Shown here piece by piece: positions 34,404 to 43,493 of a stretch of DNA of 64,000 bases. The position numbers were made by a program, and so were the translations under genes. Under the pieces are notes generated by a model. It did not search any database. It was not told the origin of the DNA and saw nothing but the letters and a program-made list of their open reading frames with translations. Source of the stretch: Pseudomonadota bacterium (GTDB taxonomy: Bacteria > Pseudomonadota > Gammaproteobacteria > Burkholderiales > Rhodocyclaceae); assembly GCA_018261905.1 (NCBI GenBank), contig JAGTRU010000006.1:62001-126000 (forward strand), given 5' to 3'. Each line of letters begins with the position of its first letter. The first letter of the stretch is position 1.

Positions 34404-36062
34404 ATGGAAAAAATCTGGCTACAAAGCTATCCGGATGGCGTGCCGGCCAATATCGACATCGACCACATCCCGTCGCTCGTCGCGCTGTTTGAAAAGGCCT
34501 GTACGACTTTCGCCGACAAGGTCGCCTACATCAGCATGGACAAGGCGATGACCTATCGCCAACTCGATGAGGAGAGCAAGGCCTTCGCCGGCTGGCTGCA
34601 GGCCAGGGGGCTGAAGAAGGGCGATCGTGTCGGGCTGATGATGCCCAACCTGCTGCAATATCCCGTGGCGCTTTTCGGCACGTTGCGCGCCGGTTGTGTC
34701 GTGGTCAATTGCAATCCGCTCTACACGCCGCGCGAACTGGAGCACCAGTTGAAGGATTCGGGGGCGACGGCCATCGTCATCGTCGAAAACTTCGCGCATA
34801 CGCTCGATCAGATCGTCGCCCACACGGCGATCAAGCATGTCATCGTCACGCCGATGGGCGAAATGCTCGGCCTCAAGGGCATCATCGTCAATTTCGTCGT
34901 GCGCCACGTCAAGAAGCTGGTGCCGGCCTGGAAACTGCCCGGTGCTATCGGCTTCAACAGCGCGCTAGCCACCGGACGCAGCCACGGCTGGCAGCCGGTG
35001 CCGCTGACTCAGGACGACATCGCCTTCCTGCAATACACGGGCGGCACGACCGGCGTTTCCAAGGGCGCCATGCTGACCCATGCCAACATCGCCGCCAACG
35101 TCACGCAAGCCTATAGCTGGATCAAGCCGGTGGTGCGCGAGGGCGAGGAATTCATCATCACCGCCTTGCCGCTCTATCACATCTTTGCGCTGACCGCGAA
35201 CTGCCTGACCTTCCTGATGATCGGCGCTAAGAACCTGCTGATCGCCAACCCGCGCGATATTCCCGGCTTCGTCAAGGAATGGGGTAAATACCCGGTCACC
35301 GTGGTGACCGGCGTCAATACGCTGTTCGCCGCGCTGCTCAACGATCCCGGCTTCGAGACGCTGGATTTCTCGACCATGAACGTCACGCTGGGCGGCGGCA
35401 TGGCGGTGCAGGGGCCGGTCGCCGAGCACTGGCTGAAAGTCACCGGCTCGCCCTTGCTGCAAGCCTACGGGCTGACCGAAACCTCGCCGGCGGCGACCAT
35501 CAACCCGCTCGATATGCACGAATTCAACGGCTCGATCGGGCTGCCGATTTCCTCGACCGAAGTCTCGATCCGCGACGACTACGGCATCGAGGTGCCGCAG
35601 GGCCAGGTCGGCGAAATCTGCATTCGCGGCCCGCAGGTCATGAAGGGCTACTGGCAGCGGCCGGAGGAAACCGAGCAGGTCTTTTACCCGGATCGTTTTC
35701 TGCGCACCGGCGATGTCGGCTACGTGGACAAGAAAGGCTTTGTTTTCCTGGTCGACCGCAAGAAGGACATGATCCTGGTCTCCGGCTTCAACGTCTATCC
35801 GAACGAGGTCGAGGAAGTCGTCGCCATGCTGCCCAGCGTCATGTTCGTCGCCGCCATCGGCGTGCCCGACGAACATTCCGGCGAGGCGGTGAAGATCTTC
35901 GTGGTGCGCAAGGACCCGGCACTCAACGAACGCATGATCATCGAGCACTGCCGCAGCCAGCTGACCGGCTACAAGGTCCCGAAACACGTCGAATTCCGCG
36001 ACGACCTGCCGCGCACCAATGTCGGCAAGATCCTGCGCCGTGCCCTCAAAGAAGGAGCTTGA
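34404..36062 (+). CDS. fadD: long-chain fatty acid-CoA ligase
   Basis: Activates incoming fatty acids as acyl-CoA using ATP. ANL-family adenylate-forming enzyme of 552 residues with the ATP loop [19 protein letters not shown] (about 211-229), the adenine motif [25 protein letters not shown], the hinge [21 protein letters not shown], and the C-terminal catalytic Lys in GKILRRALK. Strong ribosome site GGAGGAGACAATC. It supplies acyl-CoA to the dehydrogenase encoded at 37103 and to FadE. Confidence 0.92.
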   Translation: MEKIWLQSYPDGVPANIDIDHIPSLVALFEKACTTFADKVAYISMDKAMTYRQLDEESKAFAGWLQARGLKKGDRVGLMMPNLLQYPVALFGTLRAGCVVVNCNPLYTPRELEHQLKDSGATAIVIVENFAHTLDQIVAHTAIKHVIVTPMGEMLGLKGIIVNFVVRHVKKLVPAWKLPGAIGFNSALATGRSHGWQPVPLTQDDIAFLQYTGGTTGVSKGAMLTHANIAANVTQAYSWIKPVVREGEEFIITALPLYHIFALTANCLTFLMIGAKNLLIANPRDIPGFVKEWGKYPVTVVTGVNTLFAALLNDPGFETLDFSTMNVTLGGGMAVQGPVAEHWLKVTGSPLLQAYGLTETSPAATINPLDMHEFNGSIGLPISSTEVSIRDDYGIEVPQGQVGEICIRGPQVMKGYWQRPEETEQVFYPDRFLRTGDVGYVDKKGFVFLVDRKKDMILVSGFNVYPNEVEEVVAMLPSVMFVAAIGVPDEHSGEAVKIFVVRKDPALNERMIIEHCRSQLTGYKVPKHVEFRDDLPRTNVGKILRRALKEGA

Positions 36063-36063
36063 A

Positions 36064-37020
36064 TTGCCCATCCCCGCTTCCCTGAACAAGAACCTCAGCC
36101 TGCCGGTCATCTGTGCGCCGATGTTCATCGTCTCCAATCCGGACCTGGTCATTGCCCAGTGCAAGGCCGGCCTGATTGGTTCCTTCCCGGCCCTCAATGC
36201 CCGGCCGAAAGACTTGCTCGACGACTGGCTGCTACATATCAAGAGCGCACTGGCCGGCGATCCGAAGGCGGCGCCGTTCGCCGTCAATCAGATCATCCAT
36301 CCTTCCAACGAGCGCCTCGAACATGACATGGCCTTGTGCGTGAAGCACGAGGTGCCGCTGATCATCACCAGCCTCTCGGCACCGACCGCCATCGTGCCGC
36401 ATGTGCATGCCTACGGCGGCCAGGTTTTTCATGACGTGATCAGCGTGCGTCATGCCGAAAAGGCGCTCGAAGCCGGTGTCGATGGCCTGATCCTGGTCTG
36501 CGCCGGGGCCGGCGGCCATGCCGGGACCTTGAGCCCGTTTGCCCTGGTCGGCGAAATCCGCCGCTTCTACGATGGCCCGATTGCCCTTTCCGGTGCGATT
36601 ACCAACGGCAGTGCCATTCTCGCGGCACAGGCCATGGGCGCCGACTTTGCCTATATCGGCACGCGCTTCATTGCCACCCATGAGGCGCATGCCGTCGACG
36701 CCTACAAGCAGGCCATCGTCGATTCCGCCGCCAAGGACGTGGTGTACACGCCGTACTTCACCGGCGTGCATGGCAATTACCTGAGCAAGAGCATCGTCGC
36801 CGCCGGCCTCGACCCGGCCAGGTTGCCGGACAAGGACAAGACCGCCATGGACTTCGCTGCCGCCGTCGAAGGCCGCGGCGCCAAGGCCTGGAAGGACATC
36901 TGGGGCGCCGGGCAGGGCGTCGGCACCATCGGTGAGGTGCTGGCGACGGCCGAATTAGTGGCGCGAATGCGTGAGGAGTATCGCGCCGCTAGAGAGCAGT
37001 TGTTAGTTATTAGCTATTAG
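36064..37020 (+). CDS. nitronate monooxygenase-like FMN protein
   Basis: A TIM-barrel flavoprotein of about 318 residues in the nitronate monooxygenase/2-nitropropane dioxygenase family: PVICAPMFIVSNP at the N-terminus, FAVNQI, VFHDVISVRHAEKALEAGVDGLILV, AGGHAGTLSPFALV (FMN phosphate loop), and GADFAYIGTRFIATHEA. Members are often found with acyl-CoA dehydrogenases, and their true substrates there are unclear. TTG 36064 is the likely start (AAGGAG about 7 bases upstream, one base after the fadD stop). The last residues (EQLLVISY) and the stop codon are encoded by repeat DNA. Confidence 0.82.
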   Translation: MPIPASLNKNLSLPVICAPMFIVSNPDLVIAQCKAGLIGSFPALNARPKDLLDDWLLHIKSALAGDPKAAPFAVNQIIHPSNERLEHDMALCVKHEVPLIITSLSAPTAIVPHVHAYGGQVFHDVISVRHAEKALEAGVDGLILVCAGAGGHAGTLSPFALVGEIRRFYDGPIALSGAITNGSAILAAQAMGADFAYIGTRFIATHEAHAVDAYKQAIVDSAAKDVVYTPYFTGVHGNYLSKSIVAAGLDPARLPDKDKTAMDFAAAVEGRGAKAWKDIWGAGQGVGTIGEVLATAELVARMREEYRAAREQLLVISY

Positions 37021-37086
37021 TTGCTAGCAAAACCCAAAAACCCCAAATCAAACCGCTAGCGACTAATGACTACCGACTAGCGACTA
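36999..37086. repeat. degenerate TTAG/CTAA-rich repeat, partly inverted relative to the 31.8-kb repeat
   Basis: The stretch begins GTTGTTAGTTATTAGC and contains CTAGCAAAACCC, the reverse complement of the GGGTTTTGCTA(A/G) core at 31859-31870. It then runs into CTAGCGACTAATGACTACC and similar short units up to the next ribosome site. It overlaps the 3' end of the nitronate monooxygenase-like gene. Confidence 0.6.
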
Positions 37087-37102
37087 ACAAGGAGACAAGC
37101 AA

Positions 37103-38896
37103 ATGAGCGACTACATCGCACCCGTCAAGGACATGCGTTTCGTTATGGACGAACTGGCTGGTTTCAGGGAATTGAGCGCCATTCCCGGTTACGAGGAAGC
37201 AACGCCCGATCTGGCCGATGCCATTCTCGAGGAAGCAGCAAAGTTTACCGGCGAAGTGCTTGCCCCGCTGAACCGGATCGGCGACAAGGAGGGCTGCAAG
37301 CTGACGGCCAATGGCGTGACCACGCCGACCGGCTGGAAGGAAGCCTACAAGCAGTTCTGCGCGGCTGGTTGGAACGGCATTTCCTCGCCCGCCGACTTTG
37401 GTGGCCAGGGCCTGCCCGACACGCTGGGCATTGCCGTCAAGGAAATGGTCTGCTCGGCCAACCTGTCGTTTTCGCTCGGCCCCTTGCTGACCACCGGCGC
37501 CGTCGAGGCCTTGATCACCTGTGCCAGCGACGAACTCAAGGCCATCTACCTGGAAAAGATGATCACCGGCGAATGGACCGGCACGATGAACCTGACCGAG
37601 CCGCAGGCCGGTTCCGACCTCGCCCTGATCCGCTCACGCGCCGAGCCGCAGGCCGATGGTACCTACCGCGTCTTCGGGCAAAAGATATTCATCACCTATG
37701 GCGACCACGACATGACGGACAACATCGTCCATCTCGTGCTGGCTCGCCTGCCGGATGCACCGGCGGGGGTGAAGGGCATCTCGATGTTCCTGGTGCCGAA
37801 ATTCCTGGTCAATGCCGATGGTTCGCTCGGGGCGCGCAACGACGCGCACTGCGTTTCCATCGAACACAAGCTCGGCATCCACGCCAGCCCGACCTGCGTC
37901 ATGGCCTACGGCGACAATGGCGGGGCGGTCGCCTACCTGCTCGGCGAAGCCAATCGCGGCCTCGAATACATGTTCATCATGATGAACGAAGCCCGCCTCG
38001 GCGTTGGCCTGCAAGGCATCGCGCTCGGCGAACGCGCCTACCAGCAGGCCCTGGCCTTTGCCCGCGAGAGAAAGCAGGGGCGTGATGCGCTGACCGGCGA
38101 GGCGCTGGTCACCCTCGACCATCACCCCGACATCCGGCGCATGCTGATGCTCATGAAATGCCGCGTCGAAGCCAATCGCGCCATGACCTACTACACCTCC
38201 GGCTTGCTCGACCGCGCCCATGCGGCAAGCGATGCCGACGAGAAAAAACGCCAGCTTTACCTCGCCGAATTCATGATCCCCATCGTCAAGGGCGGCGGCA
38301 CCGAAATGGGCATCGAAGTCACCTCGCTCGGCATCCAGATCCACGGCGGCATGGGCTTCATCGAAGAAACCGGCGCCGCCCAGCACTGGCGCGACTCGCG
38401 GATCACGACGATCTACGAAGGGACGACCGGCATCCAGGCCAACGACCTGCTGTTCCGCAAACTGATGCGCGACCAGGGTGCCACGGCTAAAGTCATCTTC
38501 GGCGAGGTATACGCCACCGCCAAGGCGCTCGGCGCTTCCGGAAAGCCGGAACTGCAGGCCATCGGCCAGCGCCTGGGCGTCGCCCTCAAAGCCTGGACGG
38601 AAGCCACCGAATGGCTGGCGGCCAATGCCAAGAGCGGCCTGTCCGGCGTGTTGACCGCCGCCGTGCCCTACCTGCACCTGGCCGTCACCGTGACCGGCGG
38701 CTGGTTCATGGGCAAGGCGGCGCTGGCAGCGGCCGGTTATCTGGAAAAAGGCGAGGGCGACCAGGCCTTCTACCGCGCCAAGATCGCCACCGCCCGCTTC
38801 TATGCCGACCAGTTACTGCCGCAGGCCGTTTCCTACGGCGAAACGGTCAGGGCCGGCGATGCCGCGCTGGCGGGTATCGGCGACGAGGTGTTCTAA
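37103..38896 (+). CDS. acyl-CoA dehydrogenase (large, FadE5/DmdC-type)
   Basis: FAD-dependent acyl-CoA dehydrogenase of 597 residues, longer than the classical 380-residue type because of a C-terminal acyl-CoA dehydrogenase extension (from about 465). The core has MNLTEPQAGSDLALIRS, KIFITYGDHDMTDN, NEARLGVGLQGIALGERAYQ and GIQIHGGMGFIEETGAAQHWRD; Glu439 in TIYEGTTGIQANDL is the likely catalytic base. Electrons would go to ETF, which is not encoded here. It complements FadE of module I, perhaps with a different chain-length range. Followed by a hairpin terminator. Confidence 0.9.
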   Translation: MSDYIAPVKDMRFVMDELAGFRELSAIPGYEEATPDLADAILEEAAKFTGEVLAPLNRIGDKEGCKLTANGVTTPTGWKEAYKQFCAAGWNGISSPADFGGQGLPDTLGIAVKEMVCSANLSFSLGPLLTTGAVEALITCASDELKAIYLEKMITGEWTGTMNLTEPQAGSDLALIRSRAEPQADGTYRVFGQKIFITYGDHDMTDNIVHLVLARLPDAPAGVKGISMFLVPKFLVNADGSLGARNDAHCVSIEHKLGIHASPTCVMAYGDNGGAVAYLLGEANRGLEYMFIMMNEARLGVGLQGIALGERAYQQALAFARERKQGRDALTGEALVTLDHHPDIRRMLMLMKCRVEANRAMTYYTSGLLDRAHAASDADEKKRQLYLAEFMIPIVKGGGTEMGIEVTSLGIQIHGGMGFIEETGAAQHWRDSRITTIYEGTTGIQANDLLFRKLMRDQGATAKVIFGEVYATAKALGASGKPELQAIGQRLGVALKAWTEATEWLAANAKSGLSGVLTAAVPYLHLAVTVTGGWFMGKAALAAAGYLEKGEGDQAFYRAKIATARFYADQLLPQAVSYGETVRAGDAALAGIGDEVF

Positions 38897-38915
38897 ATCG
38901 CCCGCTGTGCCGCCC

Positions 38916-38952
38916 AGGCGAAAGTGCTTGGCGGCACTTTCGCCTGCCTTTT
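38916..38952 (+). terminator. hairpin terminator after acyl-CoA dehydrogenase
   Basis: AGGCGAAAGTGC (38916-38927) pairs perfectly with GCACTTTCGCCT (38934-38945) around a 6-base loop, then GCCTTTTG. It closes fatty-acid module II. Confidence 0.75.
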
Positions 38953-39337
38953 GCCGGACCGACCAAGCTTCTGTCGCCCGGCGGTCTCGCCCGCCCGGCT
39001 CGCGGTCGGCGTAGCGCGGGAATCGGCGGCATCCTGCGGGGGCTTGGCGTAGCCCCCGGATGTCTGTCGTCGGGGGGCGTCTTCGATGCGATCGCACCCC
39101 GGCGCAATGTATTGGCGAAGGTTGTGCTCCCCCATTTTTGGGTGCCCAGATTTGCTAGGTTTTCCCCAGTTTGTTTTTGCTCTGCGTCTCTGCGGTTCAG
39201 TTGCGGTTTCTGGATTCAGTTCAAACGTTTCCTCCCGGAGCCCGGCTTCGGGCGTCTTCTCCTGTCCGATAGGGCCGGCATGAATGATGCGTCCATGCTG
39301 CCGGCACGCCATTGTGCAACCCCAAGGAGAAAACAAC
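38953..39337. other. intergenic region before the multicopper oxidase gene
   Basis: I see no gene in this stretch. It holds a hairpin GGGGGCT/AGCCCCC at 39038-39057, a partial copy of the GCAGAGACGCAGAG-type repeat (GCTCTGCGTCTCTGCGG, 39179-39195), and a TTCAAACGTTT half-site at 39219-39230 that resembles the fatty-acid operator but lacks the second arm. The last bases carry the ribosome site of the oxidase (AAGGAG about 8 bases before ATG). Confidence 0.55.
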
Positions 39338-41161
39338 ATGCTGACCAGAAGATCCTTTATTGGCGCGACAGCGGGCCTTGGCGCCGGTCTTGTCCTGCCC
39401 ATTCCGTTGCTGATCAAGCAGGCCTTTGCCCAGAGTGCTCCCCCGGACTTGCTGGACCCGCTCGCTCAGCCCAAGTTTGTTACCCCGTTGCCCAATCCCT
39501 TGGCGCCGGACCATATCTTCCGCCCGGCGGGCATCGATCCAAGCTCCCATTTGCCGCTTTACGACATTCGGGTCGAGCCGCTTGTCCATCAGACAGGGCT
39601 CGTCGATCAGCGCGGATCTCCGCTGCAGACCACGGTCTGGGGTTACGGTACGGCAACCCAGCCGGCCGCCTATCCGGGCTACACCTTCGAGCTCAATCGG
39701 GGCCAGTCGGTCAAGGTGCGTTACGCCAACCGGCTTGGCAATACGAGCTATCCGGCCGATGTGCCGGTCGATCAGACCATGCACTGGGCCGATCCGCTGA
39801 ACGGGGGGAATCCGGCGAACGTTCCCTACACCGGCCCGGTGCCGCTGGTTACCCATCAGCACGGCGGCGATACGGCCGCCCTCAGCGATGGCCTGCCCGA
39901 CGCCTGGGCGACGCCTGATAACGCCATTACCGGGCGACTGTTCAATCCGCTGTACACCTACGACAATCGCCAGGAGGCTGCGCACCTCTGGTATCACGAC
40001 CATGCCGTCGGGCTGACCCGTCTCAACGTCTATATGGGCCTTGCCGGCCACTATTTCATCCGCGATGCCAACGAGGAACTTCTGCGTTTGCCGAAGTACC
40101 CCTACGAGGTGCCGCTGATGATTCAGGACCGGCAGTTCACCGCTCGCGGCGAACTGTTCTATCCGTCGCTAGATAGCGAGAATCCGGAGGCACCCAATCC
40201 AACCCACCTGCCCGAAATGTTTGGCGACGTGATCCTGGTCAATGGTGCCGCCTGGCCGTTACTAGCGGTAGAGCCGCGCAAGTATCGTTTCCGTGTGATC
40301 AATGGCTCCGATTCGCGGGTGTACGACATGCGCCTGTCGAACGGCGCACCGTTCATCCAGATTGGCTCTGATCTCGGGCTGCTCAACACCCCGTTGCCGC
40401 TCACCATGTTGAGTGTCGCTCCGGGGGAGCGGGCCGATATCATCATCGATTTCGCCCGGATGAATGGCCAGACCATCGTCATCACCAATAGCGCCAACGC
40501 CCCCTATCCGAACGGCGACCCGGTGGACCCCGATAGCACGGGCCAGATCATGGCCTTCCGCGTCTCCCTGGCGAAATCGGCGGTTCCCGATCGCCCCCTG
40601 CCGCCTTTCCTGCGGCCGCTGCTCGGTCCTGTGGCGATGCCCGCCGCGGCGCAACGGACGCGCAAGATACTGCTCTTCGAGGGCACCGATAGCCGCGGGC
40701 GCCTGCAAACGATGGCGGGCATCGTTGACCCGACGCGGCCGACGCTCGACGGAACCCTGGTCTTCAACGATCCGATTAGCGAAAATCCGGGAGTCGGCGA
40801 CACGGAAATCTGGGAGTTCTACAACACTACGGCAGACGCCCACCCGATTCATATGCATTTGGTCGATTTCCGCATCCTCAACCGCCAAAAATTCACCGGG
40901 ACGATCACGCCCAAGACCAACAGCGATGGTTCCGAGGGCGGACGACTGGACGCCGACAGTATCCGTTTGCTCGGACGGCCGAGAATTCCGCAAGCGGCCG
41001 AGCGAGGCAAAAAAGATACCGCCAAGATGTTCCCCGGCGAGGTGACCCGTGTCATTGCCCGCTTTGCCCGGCGCGGCGAATTCTTGTACCACTGCCACAT
41101 CCTGTCGCACGAAGATCATGAAATGATGCGTCCGTACTATGTCGGACCGCTGCCCTCCTGA
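39338..41161 (+). CDS. CotA/bilirubin oxidase-like multicopper oxidase
   Basis: Exported three-domain multicopper oxidase of 607 residues. Tat signal TRRSFIGATAGLGAGLVL at the N-terminus. Copper sites: HQHGG (H173, H175), WYHDHAVGLTRLNVYMGLAGHYF, HPIHMHLVDFRIL, and HCHILSHEDHEMM with the type 1 Cys and axial Met. The spacing follows CotA (GG after the first HxH, DGLPDAW, YHDHA-LTRLN) rather than CopA or CueO, and no Met-rich insert is obvious. Substrate could be phenolics, bilirubin-like compounds or metal ions (Mn, Cu). ATG 39338 is preceded by AAGGAGAAAACAAC; the frame upstream is open but unsupported. Confidence 0.88.
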   Translation: MLTRRSFIGATAGLGAGLVLPIPLLIKQAFAQSAPPDLLDPLAQPKFVTPLPNPLAPDHIFRPAGIDPSSHLPLYDIRVEPLVHQTGLVDQRGSPLQTTVWGYGTATQPAAYPGYTFELNRGQSVKVRYANRLGNTSYPADVPVDQTMHWADPLNGGNPANVPYTGPVPLVTHQHGGDTAALSDGLPDAWATPDNAITGRLFNPLYTYDNRQEAAHLWYHDHAVGLTRLNVYMGLAGHYFIRDANEELLRLPKYPYEVPLMIQDRQFTARGELFYPSLDSENPEAPNPTHLPEMFGDVILVNGAAWPLLAVEPRKYRFRVINGSDSRVYDMRLSNGAPFIQIGSDLGLLNTPLPLTMLSVAPGERADIIIDFARMNGQTIVITNSANAPYPNGDPVDPDSTGQIMAFRVSLAKSAVPDRPLPPFLRPLLGPVAMPAAAQRTRKILLFEGTDSRGRLQTMAGIVDPTRPTLDGTLVFNDPISENPGVGDTEIWEFYNTTADAHPIHMHLVDFRILNRQKFTGTITPKTNSDGSEGGRLDADSIRLLGRPRIPQAAERGKKDTAKMFPGEVTRVIARFARRGEFLYHCHILSHEDHEMMRPYYVGPLPS

Positions 41162-41197
41162 GACAGGTTAGCGCTAACCCCCGGTAGCGGGCGGCCC

Positions 41198-41224
41198 GGG
41201 CATCCTCGCCGATGCCCTTTTTTT
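41198..41224 (+). terminator. intrinsic terminator after the multicopper oxidase
   Basis: GGGCATC, 6-base loop, GATGCCC, then seven T. Between the stop codon and this hairpin lies a separate perfect 14-base palindrome GGTTAGCGCTAACC (41166-41179). Confidence 0.88.
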
Positions 41225-41235
41225 AAGGCGGGAAA

Positions 41236-42867
41236 CTATGGGGCGAGGCGCTCGCCAACCGGCACCAGGCGTGTTGATGCCGGGTCGGCAAAACGTAGCA
41301 GGTAACCGTTCTTGGAAGCAAAACGTTGCCCGGCACCGAGCGCCAGACGCGGGTAATGGCCGCTGCTCCCGGTCCGTTCGATGACGACCTCAAGACGTTC
41401 GAGCAGATAGTCGGGCTGCAGGTGGCCGGTAATTTCATTCATCCCGGTTGCGAGCAGCGTACAGGCCAGATAAGCATCGGCCTGGAGCGTCTCGGCGACG
41501 GGCGCCAAGGCGTGTCGCCGCAGCCAGGCGGCAAGTTGCGCCGTGTGTCTGGTGCGCATTTCCGGTAATTCGTAAGGATAGGCGATCAGGGCCCGTTCCT
41601 TCCAGGCAACGGGCAATGCAAGGCTTTCCGGGTCGGCCAGCAGGGTCGAGAGATAGAGCTTTGCGGCTTCGGGTTGGCGGCTGGCCAGCCGTCTCAGGTC
41701 GGGCGGGCGTAACCAGAGGACCAGTGCCGTAGTGGCCGGGATTTCGGCCAATGCGGCGGCAAAAGCGGCATCATCGGCGCCGTCAAGGACGCGCTCGTCG
41801 AGCTCGATGGCGTGTCGCGACAGCCGTTTGCGCAGGGCCTCGGCCGCGGCCCGCGCCGTCTCGTCGCCGGCCCGCCGGACCTGGATGACGCGCTGCCCGG
41901 CAGGCCCCTCGCGGCCCAGGTCGTGGGCGATAATTGCCGCCTCCAGTGGAATGCCCTTGTGCAGGTACATGCTGTAGAAACCCGCCGTCTCGGCGCCGGG
42001 AACCTCGATGTGGGGAAACAGGCAGGGCAGGGCATTGGCTTCGCAAAAATTGTGGACCGGCCCCCATTGGCCGCTTCCCAGTCCGCCGAGCACGGCGAAC
42101 ACCGGTGTTCGGCGGGCATGCGCGGCAAGCTGGGGCTCCCAGGTATCCGGTGCGCCGTGCAACTCCCAGACGTGCAACTGCCAGGCGCGCTGGCCGGCAA
42201 AACCGATCTCCGGTCCGAGGCGCCGTCGCCCCCGTTCCGCCGGGCGTCCGGCATTGTGCTCGGCAAAGCAGGCGGCCAGCACATCGAGCATTGCCTGACG
42301 GTGCTGGGCAGCCATTCCCGGTGCGACGATGGTGGCAAAATCGACCACCGTCGCCGTGACGCCGGGCGAACTTTGCGTCGATAGGCGGGCCAGATAGGCA
42401 AATAGCGCAGCAAGCTCGGCTTCGTTCAAGTCATAGCGCGGCATCAGGAAATCCAGCCGCCGGCCGGCCGCATCGATGCCTTGGCGTAGGGCGCGCCCCA
42501 GACTTTGCATCGTGTAGGCCGGTCGCCCGGCGGCCGAGGCGCCGCTGCCCGGCGGTTTGGCTGTCAACAGCGAAGCCGCATTGATTGGCGGAATATAGCT
42601 GCGTCCTTCCGCACCGCCGAAACCGCTCCGCCGATGGCAGTTCACACAGGCGGCTTCGCCGCCGCCCAGACTTAGCCCTCCGGCCCGCCGGGCGCGCAGC
42701 GGCTGCCCATTGCTGCGCCGACCGTCAAGGTAGAGGGCCTGGCCGAGGCGGAGCCGCTCCGGGTCGAGCCCGTCGCTGTTCGCCTGCGCGTCGGCCATAC
42801 TCGCGCTCAGGGCCAGGGCGGCCAGCGCCGCCCAGCGGCCGAGCCGGCCATTCCTGCGGCGGCTCAT
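41236..42867 (-). CDS. cytochrome c domain fused to a type 1 periplasmic binding protein
   Basis: An exported protein of 543 residues that I cannot match to a named function. Signal peptide about 10-28 (WAALAALALSASMADAQA); class I cytochrome c domain with CVNCH at 74-78 and a probable distal Met142 (LDFLMPRYDL); then from about 170 an ABC-type substrate-binding fold of the branched-chain amino acid/Leu-Ile-Val type (ATVVDFATIVAPGMAAQHRQAMLDVLAACFAEHNA, VFAVLGGLGSGQWGPVHNFCEANALPCLFP). No ABC permease or ATPase gene is nearby. Its ATG overlaps the SCO stop (ATGA), so it is made with SCO. Start 42867 is chosen for the signal peptide and overlap. A redox-linked ligand sensor or a metal/quinone-binding electron carrier are possibilities. 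Confidence 0.75.
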   Translation of the reverse strand: MSRRRNGRLGRWAALAALALSASMADAQANSDGLDPERLRLGQALYLDGRRSNGQPLRARRAGGLSLGGGEAACVNCHRRSGFGGAEGRSYIPPINAASLLTAKPPGSGASAAGRPAYTMQSLGRALRQGIDAAGRRLDFLMPRYDLNEAELAALFAYLARLSTQSSPGVTATVVDFATIVAPGMAAQHRQAMLDVLAACFAEHNAGRPAERGRRRLGPEIGFAGQRAWQLHVWELHGAPDTWEPQLAAHARRTPVFAVLGGLGSGQWGPVHNFCEANALPCLFPHIEVPGAETAGFYSMYLHKGIPLEAAIIAHDLGREGPAGQRVIQVRRAGDETARAAAEALRKRLSRHAIELDERVLDGADDAAFAAALAEIPATTALVLWLRPPDLRRLASRQPEAAKLYLSTLLADPESLALPVAWKERALIAYPYELPEMRTRHTAQLAAWLRRHALAPVAETLQADAYLACTLLATGMNEITGHLQPDYLLERLEVVIERTGSSGHYPRLALGAGQRFASKNGYLLRFADPASTRLVPVGERLAP

Positions 42868-43493
42868 CGGCGGGCGACCAGCTGGCGATATTCCTTGAGC
42901 AGATCGTCCGGGGTTGTGAAGCCTTCGAGACGGACCCAGGGCTGGCCGGGTGCCGCACGCATGAAAGCGATGGGACGATGATGCATCTTGTCGCCGAAAT
43001 AGGCCTGAAAGGCTTTCTGCAGCATGACGCTGGCGCGCCCGCTGCCGGTATAGAACTGCCACTGGCTGCCCGCCGCAAATCGGCTGGCGTAGTCGGCCAG
43101 GCGCTCCGGAGTATCCTCTTCGGGATCAATCGAGATCGACAGCATGTGCAGTTGCTCGCCTTCGGCACCGAGCCGCTGGCGAAACTCGGCGAAGCTCTGG
43201 CTCATGATCGGGCAGACCGCGGTGCAGGTCGTATAGATGAAATTGAGGACGACCGGTTTGCCGTCGTCGATCGCCTGCCGAAAGCTCACCTTCGCCCCAT
43301 CGGAGCGCCGCAGTTCGGTTTCCGGCAATTGATAGGAGCTTACTTGGCGGACGTAACCCGGCGCCTGCTCGAAATGCTGGTGCTGGCCATGATCATCTGC
43401 CGATGCCGCCCCCCAGGCAGTGGCCAGGGCCAGCAGCGCGCCAAGCTTACCAAGTAAGGTGGCTCGAGAGATTTTTGCCAATTTTTCTACCAT
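42864..43493 (-). CDS. SCO1/SenC-family protein (first copy)
   Basis: Thioredoxin-fold copper chaperone/thiol reductase of 209 residues. N-terminal signal or anchor segment (11-30), a His-rich patch DDHGQHQHFEQ (33-43), CxxxC at C90/C94 in TTCTAVCP and the copper-ligand His in MHHRPIAF (171/172). It may load copper into a partner such as the convergent multicopper oxidase or into the cytochrome encoded behind it; context argues for a role separate from the second SCO at 44885, which sits with PCuAC. First gene of a two-gene minus-strand operon. Confidence 0.85.
   Translation of the reverse strand: MVEKLAKISRATLLGKLGALLALATAWGAASADDHGQHQHFEQAPGYVRQVSSYQLPETELRRSDGAKVSFRQAIDDGKPVVLNFIYTTCTAVCPIMSQSFAEFRQRLGAEGEQLHMLSISIDPEEDTPERLADYASRFAAGSQWQFYTGSGRASVMLQKAFQAYFGDKMHHRPIAFMRAAPGQPWVRLEGFTTPDDLLKEYRQLVARR

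Noticed and set aside
31827..37086. CRISPR array or integron-like cassette from the repeated units
   Set aside because: The units are directly abutting tandem copies without variable spacers, and no cas or integrase genes are present.
39219..39230. TTCAAACGTTT upstream of the multicopper oxidase as another fatty-acid operator
   Set aside because: Only one arm is present and the spacing to a second GTTTG arm is wrong; it also lies in repeat-derived DNA.
42867..43062. A 65-residue N-terminal extension of the cytochrome c/binding-protein fusion
   Set aside because: It overlaps the SCO gene, is Arg/Ser-rich, and would bury the signal peptide that begins after the ATG at 42867.
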